The notes beneath the pieces were generated by a model. That model did not search any database, was not told where the DNA came from, and saw only the letters and a list, made by a program, of their open reading frames with translations. Position numbers and translations under genes: made by a program. Of a DNA stretch of 63,305 bases, positions 44,508 to 54,400 are shown piece after piece. The first letter of the stretch is position 1. Each line of letters starts with the position of its first letter. The stretch is from Novosphingobium beihaiense (GTDB taxonomy: Bacteria > Pseudomonadota > Alphaproteobacteria > Sphingomonadales > Sphingomonadaceae): assembly GCF_022832375.1 (NCBI RefSeq), contig NZ_JALHLG010000023.1, positions 1-63,305 of the forward strand, read 5' to 3'.

Positions 44508-46370
44508 TCAGCGCGTCGAGACGTAACGGCCCGGCGCGTCCTCTATGACCTTGTCGCCACGCCCGCCCGGCCGCCGCTTGCCGCGTGCCGGAACCTGCGT
44601 GGAATCGATCCCGCCAAGCCATTCGCGCCAGTGCGGCCACCAGCTTCCGGTATGCGCCTGCGCATCTGCGGCGAAGTCTTCCAGCGTTTCGGGAGACCCT
44701 TCGTTGGTCCAGTATCCGTATTTGCCGGACGACGGCGGATTGACCACACCGGCAATGTGCCCCGAGCCCGCCAGCAGGAAGGTCCAGGGCCCGGACAGGT
44801 AGTGCGTCAGCTTCCACACACTCGCGGGCGGCGCGATATGATCCTCGCGCCCGGCCTGGATGTAGACCGGCGTATCGATCCGGTGCAAGTCGATCGGCAC
44901 CCCGCAGGCCTGCAGCGAATCCGCCACGACAAGACGGTTGTCGCGATAGAGATCGCGCAAATAGTCCCGGTGCCAGCGCGCTGGAAGATTGGTGACATCG
45001 CCATTCCAGTGCAGCAGGTCGAAAGCGGGGTAGTCCTCGCCCTTGAGATAGTTCTTTTCGACGTAACTCCAGATCAGATCGTTACCGCGCAGGATATTGA
45101 ACGTCGCCGCCAGATAGCGTCCGTCCAGATAGCCTTCGGGCGAAAGCTTGCCGATGGTTTCGATCTGCTGATCGTCGATGAAATTCTTGAGATCGCCCGC
45201 ATCCTCGAAATCCACCTGCGCGGTGAAAAACGTGGCGCTGGCCACTTTGTCCGCCTCGTTCCGGCGCGCCATGACCGCGAGCGTAGCGGCCAGCGTCGTG
45301 CCTGCCACGCAATAGCCGATCGTATGCACCGACGGCACGCCCAGCCGCGCCCGCACATGATCGATCGCCTCGATCTGGGCTTTGATGTAGTCGTCCCAGA
45401 CCATATCCGCCATCGAGGCATCGGCGGATTTCCAGGACACCATGAAGACCGTGACACCCTGCTCCACTGCCCAGCGCACGAAGCTTTTCCGGGCATTGAG
45501 GTCCAGGATATAGAACCGGTTGATCCACGGCGGGAAGATCACCAGCGGCGTCTTCAGCACTTTGTCCGTCGTCGGCGTGTACTGGATCAGCTGGAAAAGC
45601 GGCGTCTCGTAGACGACCTTGCCCGGGGTGACGGCAATGTTCTCGCCCAGCACGAAGGCATCGGCCGGTGTATGCGTCAACTGCCCCTTGCGCAGATCCT
45701 GCAGCATGTTTTCGAACCCGCGCACCAGGCTTTCGCCGCGCGTTTCGGCGGCGCGGCTGAGCGCCACCGGATTGGTCAGCGGGAAATTGGCCGGACTGAG
45801 CGCGTCGATCATGGCCCGCGCGGCAAAGGCGAGCTGCGTCTTGCGTGCGGGCTCCAGCCCGTCGGTAGCTTCGACCAGCCCCATCACCTTCTCGCCAAGC
45901 AGCAGATAAAGTTGATGCAGCAAGGCGAAAAACGGCTGCTGCCGCCATTCGGGAGCGGCGAAGCGTCCATCGGAACGCGGCAGTTCCGGATCCTGCGCAG
46001 GCCCTTCTGTGCCTCTGGGCCCAATGCCATACTGCCCGAACACCGCATTCACGAGCCCGGCCACTTCGTTCCAGATTTCCTGCTGCACTTGCGGATTGGT
46101 CAGCGGCAATTGCTGGAGCACCGCCTCGGCCGTGGCAATCCACTTCACAGGATCGGCATAGTGCGGGGGATTGTCCTTGACCTTGCCAAGCTGCTCTACC
46201 TGATAATCGGTCCACAGCGACTGCATGCGGGCCGCGATCTGCGCCCATTGCACGGCGTTTTCCGCCTCGGGCGCGCCGTCGGCGGGCATGAGCGCTCCGA
46301 ACAGGGTGGCAACGGTCTCGGTCTGGGTACGCAGGACGTCGTTCATCAGGTCGCTGGCGTCACTCGCCAT
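44508..46370 (-). CDS. phaC: Class I poly(3-hydroxyalkanoate) synthase
   Basis: A 620-residue PhaC. The alpha/beta-hydrolase core has the lipase-like box GYCVAGTTLA with the catalytic Cys, PPWINRFYILDLNARKSFVRW, the Asp of GREDHIAPPASVWK and the His in AGSGHIAGVVNPPS. It polymerises 3-hydroxyacyl-CoA. The ATG at 46370 is used; a TTG at 46376 is better spaced from GAGGAG and may be the true start. Unlike many genomes it is not next to phaA/phaB. It is divergent from the aminotransferase. Confidence 0.95.
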   Translation of the reverse strand: MASDASDLMNDVLRTQTETVATLFGALMPADGAPEAENAVQWAQIAARMQSLWTDYQVEQLGKVKDNPPHYADPVKWIATAEAVLQQLPLTNPQVQQEIWNEVAGLVNAVFGQYGIGPRGTEGPAQDPELPRSDGRFAAPEWRQQPFFALLHQLYLLLGEKVMGLVEATDGLEPARKTQLAFAARAMIDALSPANFPLTNPVALSRAAETRGESLVRGFENMLQDLRKGQLTHTPADAFVLGENIAVTPGKVVYETPLFQLIQYTPTTDKVLKTPLVIFPPWINRFYILDLNARKSFVRWAVEQGVTVFMVSWKSADASMADMVWDDYIKAQIEAIDHVRARLGVPSVHTIGYCVAGTTLAATLAVMARRNEADKVASATFFTAQVDFEDAGDLKNFIDDQQIETIGKLSPEGYLDGRYLAATFNILRGNDLIWSYVEKNYLKGEDYPAFDLLHWNGDVTNLPARWHRDYLRDLYRDNRLVVADSLQACGVPIDLHRIDTPVYIQAGREDHIAPPASVWKLTHYLSGPWTFLLAGSGHIAGVVNPPSSGKYGYWTNEGSPETLEDFAADAQAHTGSWWPHWREWLGGIDSTQVPARGKRRPGGRGDKVIEDAPGRYVSTR

Positions 46371-46585
46371 GGGCAATCGAGCTCCTCGGTGTGCACTCAG
46401 GTGTACAGGGCCTGTTCCGCGCAGGTTTGGCTTTCCGCACGCCCCATGTCGAGTCCCAACCGGGGCCTTGCGCCATCAAGTTATGTTACAATCTTTGCAA
46501 CGATGGGGCATTTGCGCAACGGGCGTAATCCCCTACAGGGACGGGGCGGCGCTGTTGCCGCCAGATTTATGGATTCAAAGAGGTC

Positions 46586-47785
46586 ATGGAAGACGAGTTC
46601 TACCGCATCAAGCGCCTGCCGCCCTATGTCATCGCCGAAGTCAACGCGATGCGCCACGCGGCACGCCAGGCGGGCAAGGACATCATCGACCTCGGCATGG
46701 GCAATCCCGATCTGCCGCCGCCCCAGCATGTGATCGACAAGCTGTGCGAAGTGGCGCGCAAGCCCGATGCCCATGGCTATTCCCAATCCAAGGGCATCCC
46801 CGGCCTGCGCCGCGCCCAGGCCAACTATTACGCCACCCGCTTCGGCGTCGAACTCGATCCCGAAAGCGAAGTGGTAGTGACGATGGGCTCCAAGGAAGGG
46901 CTCGCCAGCCTCGCCACCGCGATCACCGCGCCGGGCGACGTGGTGCTGGCGCCCAACCCCAGCTACCCGATCCACACCTTCGGCTTCATCATCGCGGGCG
47001 CGACGATCCGCTCGGTGCCGACGACGCCGGACGAACACTATTGGGAATCGCTCGACCGGGCGATGGCCTTCACAGTCCCGCGCCCCTCGATCCTGGTGGT
47101 AAACTACCCCTCGAACCCGACGGCCGAAACGGTCGATCTCGCCTTCTACGAGCGCCTTGTCGCCTGGGCGAAGGAGAACAAGGTCTGGATCCTGTCCGAC
47201 CTCGCCTATTCCGAGCTTTACTACGACGGCAACCCGACCCGCTCGATCCTCGAAGTGCCCGGCGCCAAGGACGTGGCGGTCGAATTCACCTCGATGAGCA
47301 AGACCTATTCGATGGCCGGCTGGCGCATGGGCTTTGCCGTGGGCAACCAGCGGCTGATCGCGGCGATGACGCGCGTAAAGTCCTACCTCGACTATGGCGC
47401 CTTCACCCCGATCCAGGCCGCTGCCTGCGCCGCGCTCAACGGCCCGCAGGACATCGTCGAGCGCAACCGCCAGCTCTACCAGAAGCGGCGCGACGTGATG
47501 GTCGAAGCCTTCGGCCGCGCCGGATGGGAAATCCCCAGCCCCAAGGCCTCGATGTTCGCTTGGGCTCCCCTGCCCCCCGCGCTCAAGGAGATGGGCAGTC
47601 TGGAATTTTCCAAGCAGCTTCTCACCCACGCCGAAGTCGCCGTGGCACCGGGCGTGGGCTATGGCGAGGACGGCGAAGGCTTCGTGCGCATCGCCATGGT
47701 CGAGAACGAGCAGCGCCTGCGCCAGGCCGCGCGCAACGTGAAGCGCTACCTGTCATCCATGGGGGTAAATACCCCGGTTTCCTGA
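46586..47785 (+). CDS. Class I/II aminotransferase, AlaC/LL-DAP type
   Basis: A 399-residue PLP enzyme, fold type I. It shows NPSYPIHTFGFIIAG, the cofactor contact NYPSNPTAETV, the DLAYSELYY strand and the PLP lysine in SMSKTYSMAGWRMGF. Its layout matches E. coli AlaC and the LL-diaminopimelate aminotransferase-like group. Alanine or diaminopimelate as product cannot be told apart here. AGAGGTC lies just before the ATG. Confidence 0.9.
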   Translation: MEDEFYRIKRLPPYVIAEVNAMRHAARQAGKDIIDLGMGNPDLPPPQHVIDKLCEVARKPDAHGYSQSKGIPGLRRAQANYYATRFGVELDPESEVVVTMGSKEGLASLATAITAPGDVVLAPNPSYPIHTFGFIIAGATIRSVPTTPDEHYWESLDRAMAFTVPRPSILVVNYPSNPTAETVDLAFYERLVAWAKENKVWILSDLAYSELYYDGNPTRSILEVPGAKDVAVEFTSMSKTYSMAGWRMGFAVGNQRLIAAMTRVKSYLDYGAFTPIQAAACAALNGPQDIVERNRQLYQKRRDVMVEAFGRAGWEIPSPKASMFAWAPLPPALKEMGSLEFSKQLLTHAEVAVAPGVGYGEDGEGFVRIAMVENEQRLRQAARNVKRYLSSMGVNTPVS

Positions 47786-47927
47786 GGGAAAACCCCACAT
47801 TATAGGGAAAAACCACAGGTCATTCCTGTAAGATTTTGCGAGTTGTTCCGAATCCCCTTCCCCCTGATCTTCTCCCCGACGCTTCGCCAGCCGGCAGCCA
47901 CACGCCAGCAACCGCAACGGGGGATTA

Positions 47928-48683
47928 ATGGGCGCTTCAAATCAGCGTGGGGGGGATTCATTCCAGTTCTGTTGGCTGGGAGCAGGTCCGCTTCCCTCCA
48001 CCATCGACCTGCGGCGTGACGGCTGGGTCCTCGATGAGGACAGCAGCCCTTCGCCCGACTGTGTCGGCATCATCGACGCGGGCAACCTCGACAGCGTTGC
48101 CTGGATGCGCGTCCTGTCCGCCTATCCGAAGGAAGCACGGCGCTGCATCCTGGTGACAGGTGTGAAGCGCGCCAGTGAACGCGCCATGCTGTTGCAGCAC
48201 GGATTCGCGGATGTCGTTTCGGACACGGTCGTGCTGGAAGAACTGGGCGCCCGGGCCAGCCGGATCTTCGATTTCTCCCACTGGCTGCCGCGCCAGCGCC
48301 ATTTCGGTTCGCTCCGCCTCGATCTGCTTGCCCGCGAAGCGCATGCGGGGACCAAACCGCTCAATCTCAATCCCCGCGAATTCGCCCTGCTCTGGCGGCT
48401 GGCCGACAGTCCTAACTGCCCGGTCAGCAAGCAGACGCTGATCCACGACGTGTGGCACATGGGTTTCGTGCCGGAAACCAACAGCATCGCCGTCCACATG
48501 TCGCGCTTGCGGCGCAAGCTGGCGATCGGTGGCCTGCAGGGTGTTATCGAAACGGCGCAAGAAGGCGGTTATTGCCTGCGCATTGCCAGCGACAAGCACA
48601 GCGCCAAACAGGAACAGGCCGCAACGCGGTTTTCCCCTCAGGGCACCGGCAAAACCCCGAGCTGGATGTCACTGCCGGTCTGA
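47928..48683 (+). CDS. OmpR-type winged-helix transcription regulator
   Basis: A 251-residue protein with a C-terminal OmpR/PhoB DNA-binding domain: LNLNPREFALLWRLADSPNC, KQTLIHDVWHMGFVPETNSIAVHMSRLRRKL (within residues ~155-200) and VIETAQEGGYCL. The N-terminal ~110 residues look like a receiver remnant (GIIDAGNLDSVAWMRVLSAYP, then CILVTGVKR), lacking a clear acidic pocket. No histidine kinase is nearby. The C-terminal tail is disordered. Confidence 0.8.
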   Translation: MGASNQRGGDSFQFCWLGAGPLPSTIDLRRDGWVLDEDSSPSPDCVGIIDAGNLDSVAWMRVLSAYPKEARRCILVTGVKRASERAMLLQHGFADVVSDTVVLEELGARASRIFDFSHWLPRQRHFGSLRLDLLAREAHAGTKPLNLNPREFALLWRLADSPNCPVSKQTLIHDVWHMGFVPETNSIAVHMSRLRRKLAIGGLQGVIETAQEGGYCLRIASDKHSAKQEQAATRFSPQGTGKTPSWMSLPV

Positions 48684-48685
48684 TA

Positions 48686-49210
48686 TCACGATCTGTCTGA
48701 CAGTGCCGCCAAGTCGCCGGGTGTATTGATATTCGGGACCGGAGCCGCGATCTGCACTTGCCGCGCGCCGACCAGTTCCGCGAAGTGCAGCATCGAGTGC
48801 CGCTCGTCGCTATGGAGTAATCTCTCAAGCTCGGGCGCGGCCGTCGCAGGCCAGAAACCGATCACCGGCTGCGCCGCAAGGCAGGCAGGCGCGGGCGCCA
48901 ATGCCTCCAGCAAATTTTCCGGCAGGAAAGCCGCATCCACACCGCACGTCAGCACCGCTTCATACCCCTCGTCGCGCGCATGATGCAGCGCCGCGGCCAG
49001 CCCGGCGAGAGGCCCCATCCCGGCCCGAGGCCAGTCAGGCAGAGTCGGCGCAGGCGCCATCTCCCGCCCGGTCACGACCACATGCTCACACAAGCCCGCC
49101 AGGGCATCGACCGCCAGCGCGATCAGCGTATGCCCGTTCAGTTCGGCCAGCGCCTTGTCGCTGCCAAAGCGGCTGGACAATCCCCCGGCAAGAACAGCTC
49201 CGAGAATCAT
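48686..49210 (-). CDS. mobA: Molybdenum cofactor guanylyltransferase
   Basis: A 174-residue MobA-type protein: LGAVLAGGLSSRFGSDKALAEL (G-x-L-x-x-G-x-S-x-R-x-G-x-D-K), then MGPLAGLAAALHHARDEGYEAVLTCGVDAAFLP (within residues ~64-98). It links GMP to molybdopterin for DMSO-reductase-type enzymes. The start at 49210 has TGGAG upstream; a GTG two codons earlier is possible. It is convergent with the regulator gene and lies just left of tRNA-Cys. Confidence 0.9.
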   Translation of the reverse strand: MILGAVLAGGLSSRFGSDKALAELNGHTLIALAVDALAGLCEHVVVTGREMAPAPTLPDWPRAGMGPLAGLAAALHHARDEGYEAVLTCGVDAAFLPENLLEALAPAPACLAAQPVIGFWPATAAPELERLLHSDERHSMLHFAELVGARQVQIAAPVPNINTPGDLAALSDRS

Positions 49211-49394
49211 AGGCACACTCCAGATGACGTTGCCGACGATCGGCTGCCTTCACCATAACCGCCGAACGGCATGACAAGAAAGAGCCGGAAATACTGGCTT
49301 CAATTCCCCGCCGCCAAGGTTTTGCCGCCTCGAACGCGAATCTGAGTTGCACCCTGCCCGATCCGTTGCTAGGCGCGCATTCCTCCACACGGAT

Positions 49395-49468
49395 GGCCCG
49401 ATGGCGGAGTGGTGACGCAGCGGACTGCAAATCCGTATACGCCGGTTCGATTCCGGCTCGGGCCTCCA
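49395..49468 (+). tRNA. tRNA-Cys (GCA)
   Basis: A full cloverleaf: acceptor GGCCCGA / TCGGGCC, an encoded CCA end (49466-49468), anticodon loop CTGCAAA with GCA, and a T-arm GCCGG-TTCGATT-CCGGC. The 3' end is the likely attachment site for the integrase that starts 163 bp on. The gene remains complete, so the island restored its 3' end on insertion. Confidence 0.95.
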
Positions 49469-49531
49469 TTACAGCCTCCAGAGGCGTCCATCGACGTCCG
49501 CCAAACGGCTGTTTTCCGCCATTTTTCCTGC

Positions 49532-49537
49532 TATAAT
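49532..49537 (+). promoter_or_regulatory. Extended -10 promoter of the integrase
   Basis: A perfect TATAAT preceded by TGC (extended -10, TGn), with only a weak T-rich -35. It lies 93 bp before the integrase start, giving a leader that contains the hairpin at 49593-49629. Confidence 0.55.
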
Positions 49538-49592
49538 CTCCGCCACGGTCCAGACGGATCTGGCTCCATCCGGGACCAATGATGGTACGGAT

Positions 49593-49629
49593 GATGGACC
49601 TCCGTCCGACCACGGTTTGGAGGTCCATC
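49593..49629 (+). promoter_or_regulatory. Hairpin sequestering the integrase ribosome binding site
   Basis: GATGGACCTCC (49593-49603) and GGAGGTCCATC (49619-49629) are perfect 11-bp complements with a 15-nt loop. The right arm contains the GGAGG box that sits 7 bases before the integrase ATG at 49631. Folding would block translation; opening by a ribosome, protein or temperature would allow it. Confidence 0.65.
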
Positions 49630-49630
49630 A

Positions 49631-50881
49631 ATGGCAGCAGACAGGACGAGCAGAAAGGGACTCAGCGCCAGCGCGATCAGGAACGCGAAACCGAAGGAGA
49701 AGGCATACAAACTTGCGGACCGAGATGGACTCTATCTTCTGATCAAGCCCAGCGGCATTCGCTACTGGCGGATGAACTACCGCTTTGGCACTCAGCAACG
49801 AACCCTCTCCTTCGGCCGCTGGCCTGAGATCACCCTAGTAGAAGCGCGAGACAAGCTACTCGAAGCGCGCAGGCAGCTGGCGAAAGGCCTAGATCCCTAC
49901 AATCAAGCCAAGCTGGAAAAGATCGCCAAATCGTTAGCTGCGGCCAACACCTTCCAAGCCATCGGCGACGAATGGCTCGACAAGATCGAAAAGGAAGGCG
50001 CAGCTCAAATGACCGTCAAAAAGGCACGGTGGCTTCTGCGAAAGGTTTACCCGGACATTGGAAGGCGTCCGATATCGGAAATTTCAGCACATGAACTCCT
50101 GCTTTCGCTGAAGAAGGTCGAAGCGACAAAGCGCTACGATACAGCCAACAGAATTCGAACCGCTTGTAGTCAGGTATATCGTTACGCCATTTCGACAGCG
50201 CGAGCTGAACGCAATGTCGCGTCTGACCTGCTTGGCGCGCTCGTCACGCCCAAGACAACCCACCGAGCGGCCGTTACCACCTCTGGAGAGGCCGGTGCCC
50301 TATTGCGTGCAATTGACGGCTATGATGGCCACTCGCTAACTCGCACGGCACTTCAAATCTTGGCCCACGTTTTCGTCCGGCCCGGTGAACTTCGTTGGGC
50401 AGAATGGGACGAGTTCGATCTGGAAAGGCGAACCTGGACGATTCCTGCCCATAAAATGAAGATGGGACGTCCACATGCAGTGCCGTTGAGCGAGCAAGTC
50501 ATCCGGCTCCTTAAGGAAATCGAACACGACGCAAGTTACAGTTCCTTCCTGTTCCCATCGCTTCGAGCGCTGGATCGGCCCATGTCGGACAATACCCTCA
50601 ACGCAGCTCTTAGGCGCCTGGGATACAGCAAAGATCAAATGACCGCTCATGGCTTTCGCGCCCTCGCAGCCACCTTACTCAATGAAATGGGGAACTGGAA
50701 TCCAGATGCTATCGAGCGTCAACTTGCCCACGCAGACGGCAATTCAATCCGCCGCGCATATGCAAGAGGGCAATATTGGGACGAACGAGTGCGCATGATG
50801 CAGCATTGGTCTAACCACCTCGAACTCCTGCGCGATGGTGCAACGATTCTTCGTCCGCAATTCGGCCACAGTGGGTCTTGA
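49631..50881 (+). CDS. int: Tyrosine recombinase/integrase, P4 (DUF4102) type
   Basis: A 416-residue integrase. The N-terminal DUF4102 arm-binding domain reads LSASAIRNAKPKEKAYKLADR, DGLYLLIKPSG and RYWRMNYRFGTQQRTLSFG. The catalytic residues are Arg in VRPGELRWAEW, the H-x-x-R in TAHGFRALAATLL, His in QLAHADGNSIRRAY and a nucleophilic Tyr in the AYARGQYWDER segment. It integrates islands into tRNA genes. It faces away from tRNA-Cys, as the family usually does. Confidence 0.95.
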   Translation: MAADRTSRKGLSASAIRNAKPKEKAYKLADRDGLYLLIKPSGIRYWRMNYRFGTQQRTLSFGRWPEITLVEARDKLLEARRQLAKGLDPYNQAKLEKIAKSLAAANTFQAIGDEWLDKIEKEGAAQMTVKKARWLLRKVYPDIGRRPISEISAHELLLSLKKVEATKRYDTANRIRTACSQVYRYAISTARAERNVASDLLGALVTPKTTHRAAVTTSGEAGALLRAIDGYDGHSLTRTALQILAHVFVRPGELRWAEWDEFDLERRTWTIPAHKMKMGRPHAVPLSEQVIRLLKEIEHDASYSSFLFPSLRALDRPMSDNTLNAALRRLGYSKDQMTAHGFRALAATLLNEMGNWNPDAIERQLAHADGNSIRRAYARGQYWDERVRMMQHWSNHLELLRDGATILRPQFGHSGS

Positions 50882-51469
50882 AAGCGGTAGCGGGAAGCCA
50901 AATCGGCTACTTTTCTAATTCTATATCAGAAGGTTAGAAAACGCCGCCCAAAAAAAGACCCCCCAACCAATCCCGGGAATCTTTTGGCTGTAGTTGGATT
51001 GCCATGGATCGGCATGGCTGCGATTCGCAGGTAGCTGCTTATCGATGGGAAGATAACCGGAAAATCGTCGAGACGAAACAGCTCCTCCCGCCGATGCTGT
51101 CAACGTTCACGGCGCAAAGCCAGATCGTCAAAAACGGCCCTTCATTCGGCTCCGCTTCGGTCAGCATGAATGACGCATTTTGGGACAATCCTGCCGTTCG
51201 CCTGCGCCTTTCCGAACGGCAGCTCTCGTCAGAAGCCGTCGGTCAGCGCCCGTCTTACCGACATCGCAGAACGACATAGACTGGGCCGGGAGCTGAACGG
51301 CAGCTTTTGAGCAGATATTCGACAAAAGCTGACAATCAGCCATCGGTCGTTGATGCAAAAAAGTGCTTCGCCTACTTAATTTCTTGATCGCTGCAATGGC
51401 ATGAGCGAGCTGTTGCTTTCTCATGTATTTGCTCCATGTTTTAATCTCTTGACCAGATTTGGGGGCGGT
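50882..51469. other. Intergenic region after the integrase
   Basis: A 588-bp AT-richer gap with no supported gene. It contains a run AAAAAAAGACCCCCC near 50950 and, at 51181-51288, the left copy of a degenerate direct repeat. The end, 51401-51469, is the leader of the large fusion gene; no clear promoter was picked out. No xis-like small gene was recognised. Confidence 0.5.
51181..51288. repeat. Degenerate ~107-bp direct repeat, left copy
   Basis: TGGGACA...GAACGGCAGCTCTCG...CAGAAGCCGTCG...CATCGCAGAA...GACATA...GGGCCG aligns with 62578-62684 over its full length with one single-base gap and roughly 80% identity by eye. Shared exact words include GAACGGCAGCTCTCG and CAGAAGCCGTCG. The pair brackets the module 51470-62243. 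Confidence 0.7.
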
Positions 51470-54400
51470 ATGAATCGGGCTGCAAGTATAGATGTAATGC
51501 TAGTCGTGGCTCTCGCCGAGGAGGCGGAAGCCTTTTACGATGTAGATCTCATCAAGCTGGAAGCCCCAAAAAAGCTCGAGACCTTCAGCTATTCGGAATT
51601 CACATTCTACGACGCCAATGGCGTCAAGCGAACCGGGATCGCAGTGATGGTTGGGGCTGTCGGTGACCGAGCTCGCGAAGCAGCCGTTCTATTCGCCAAG
51701 AATTTTTCGCCAAAGTTTGTCTTTAGCATCGGGATTTCGGGGCGTGCTGGCAACGACGCAAAGGTAGGAGATGTGGTCGTCCCGAGCATGATTAATGTTT
51801 TTGATCACCGGGCGGCAATCGAAGACGAAGGCGTGGACGACTACAGGTTGGTTCCTGGCGGGAACTGGCTACATAGTGATCGCGCATTATTGAGCTTGAT
51901 GCGGGGTAAGAGTTTCGCCGACCAAGCAGCGTTCCCAAGTCTTGAGAAAATGAGTCGCTCTGTAAACGCGGAGTTGTCTCCTGATGAGCGGTCTTCTGTC
52001 TCGGATTGGATCGAAGAGGGCATCCTGGCGCGAAAACCCCAAGTGAAGGAGGGGCCTTTCGCTGTCGGAACCGTTGTCAACAAATCACGCAATTTCCATG
52101 AGCATGTGCTCGCTGGTACTAATCGAAACTACATCGCGATCGATATGGAAAGCGGTCTCGTGTCCGACGCTCTACTCGCTCTTGAAGATCGCCCTCGCTT
52201 CTTCGCACTCCGAGCAATCAGCGATCCAGGAGACAAGCGCAAAAAGTCGTTTGACGCAATCCAGTCCGGGCTGATCAGAAAATGGGCGATGCACAACGTG
52301 CTTTTAGCATTGGTGGCCCTTATCGAGCGAAGTCCTTTGTTCGATGACACTCGGGCGGTCCCGCCGTTAAGACCAGCCCAAATCAATCGGCATTACCAGA
52401 CAGATTATCCTGGCCAGCAGATTGGGATCCAACCGAATGAAGACCAATTAAATGCTCGTTTCGCAAATCTTAGGCGGGGCACGAGAAGCGACACTTGGGA
52501 AGCAGCTACATATTCAGATTTCATTGAGAGAGCCACCAGCTCAAAGAAGGGTACTCGCTTCCTGGTACTAGGGCATGGAGGATGCGGCAAAAGCGCCTTT
52601 CTCATGAGCGCGCGCCGAAGCCTTCAAGAAAGGTGCAAGAACGCGACTTGCATTTTTTTGAGCATGAAAGCGCTCAAAACGATCGTCGAGAAGAGGCAGG
52701 TACAGAACAGCCTGAAAAGCGCCATCGACGAAGACTTCGGGTTAGATTGGAGTGACAGCGAAAAAATCTTTGTATTGCTCGACGAGCTCTATGGAGATGA
52801 TTCTGAGCGCTCTATTCTACGCGCTCTCGAGAGTATTTTTGCGGGTCAAGATGTCACATGGATCTTCGCGTTTGGGGTAGACCACTTTGATCTTATTCGC
52901 ATTACCGACCCGGACAAAAAGTCACCGTATGTCTACGATTACTCTTTCGCCGCCGAGTGGGAGCTGAAAAGCACTCAGCTCCACGATAAGGACGAAGCCC
53001 GACACATCGTCCACGGCATCGCTGGATCATCGCCCGGAATTGCTGACATAGACACGAAGACCGCCCAAGTCCTAACTACGGTCGAAAATCTCGGTTTCAG
53101 ATACATCAATCATTTCGTCATTTCGCTTGTGATGCACAACGAGACGAAGAAGGCCTTCAGAGAGCTGCGCACGAGCACGGAATTCATTCTTGCTGCAATT
53201 CGAAACTTGGTCATGGATGCTGACCCCGACGCTTTGGGTGCCAGTGGCGACAATGCCCCTGAGCTAACATTCGAAGATGTCTGCGTCGAAGCATTGCGCG
53301 CCCATATCAGGGAGCTTCATGCTACATCGCTGACCACAGAACGCGCTTGTATCAGGCGGTTTTATGAGGAGAATTTCCGGCACTACCCTCGTCTGGTCCA
53401 GTCAGCGCTTGTTGCGAAAGCAATCACGCACTTGCTTCAGCTATCTGGCCGAGGATCTGATCCGTTCAGCCAATACGAAATTGATTCCGATACATTTTTC
53501 GGCCTGATCTTTGCCGACAATGTCAATGCTAGCGTAAAGGACATCCTACTCGACCAAGACGTTGAGGAGGGCGTGATGAAAGCAGCAAAGACGCTTTTCA
53601 ATGCTTACGAAGACAATGCGCTCCCTTTTGCGCTCTACCTAGCGGGACGCGCTCAAAGCAATAAAGGGAAGGCAATCGCGAGTGAGATACTTTCTGAGGC
53701 AGTAGGAATTGGAACGCTTGAGCGCTTCCCAAGCCAAGAGCGAGGCTTCAGCGATATCTCGTCGATAGATCAATCGGAGAAGTATGGCCGACTTGGCCGT
53801 CGTACACTCTTCATCAGTTTGGCCATGAGCGGCGACGCCAAAGCAACAGATGACTACATAGAAAATGTTCTTCATGATCGAGTAGAGGATTTACTCAATC
53901 AGTATTTCCACATGGAATACTACGGAGATCATCCCAGTACAGGATTTAGTGTCGAGCTAGCGCTCGAAGAGAGGCAAGTAGGATGGTCCCGGACACGACG
54001 GGCTTTGCTGCGGAAAATCAGCGCGATGCTCTCGCGAAAGCAGGCGCTTCAGTATGATCGAATTGCCGTCCTGACATATTTCACAATCGTGCGTACGCGT
54101 CATGAACGCGGAGAGTTGCCTGACCCCATCAAAACGGAGTGCTTGTCTCTCTTGCGCGAAATCAAAGAGAGTCCAATCTCACTTGGCGCTGTACTGACCT
54201 CATTTCTTAGAATGATGGAGCATGTCCTTCAAAGCGAGCGTTTTGCTACAATCGATGCGATCCTAGATCTCTACTCGCTAAAGGACATGCCTCGCGCGGG
54301 TTGGGCTGAGCGTGGGTTCGGAGATCCCGAAGACATGATGGAGTCAGTAGGGGCCCATCTTTACGGGACTGTTTTGCTTGCACTCATCGTTGGTGAAGCA

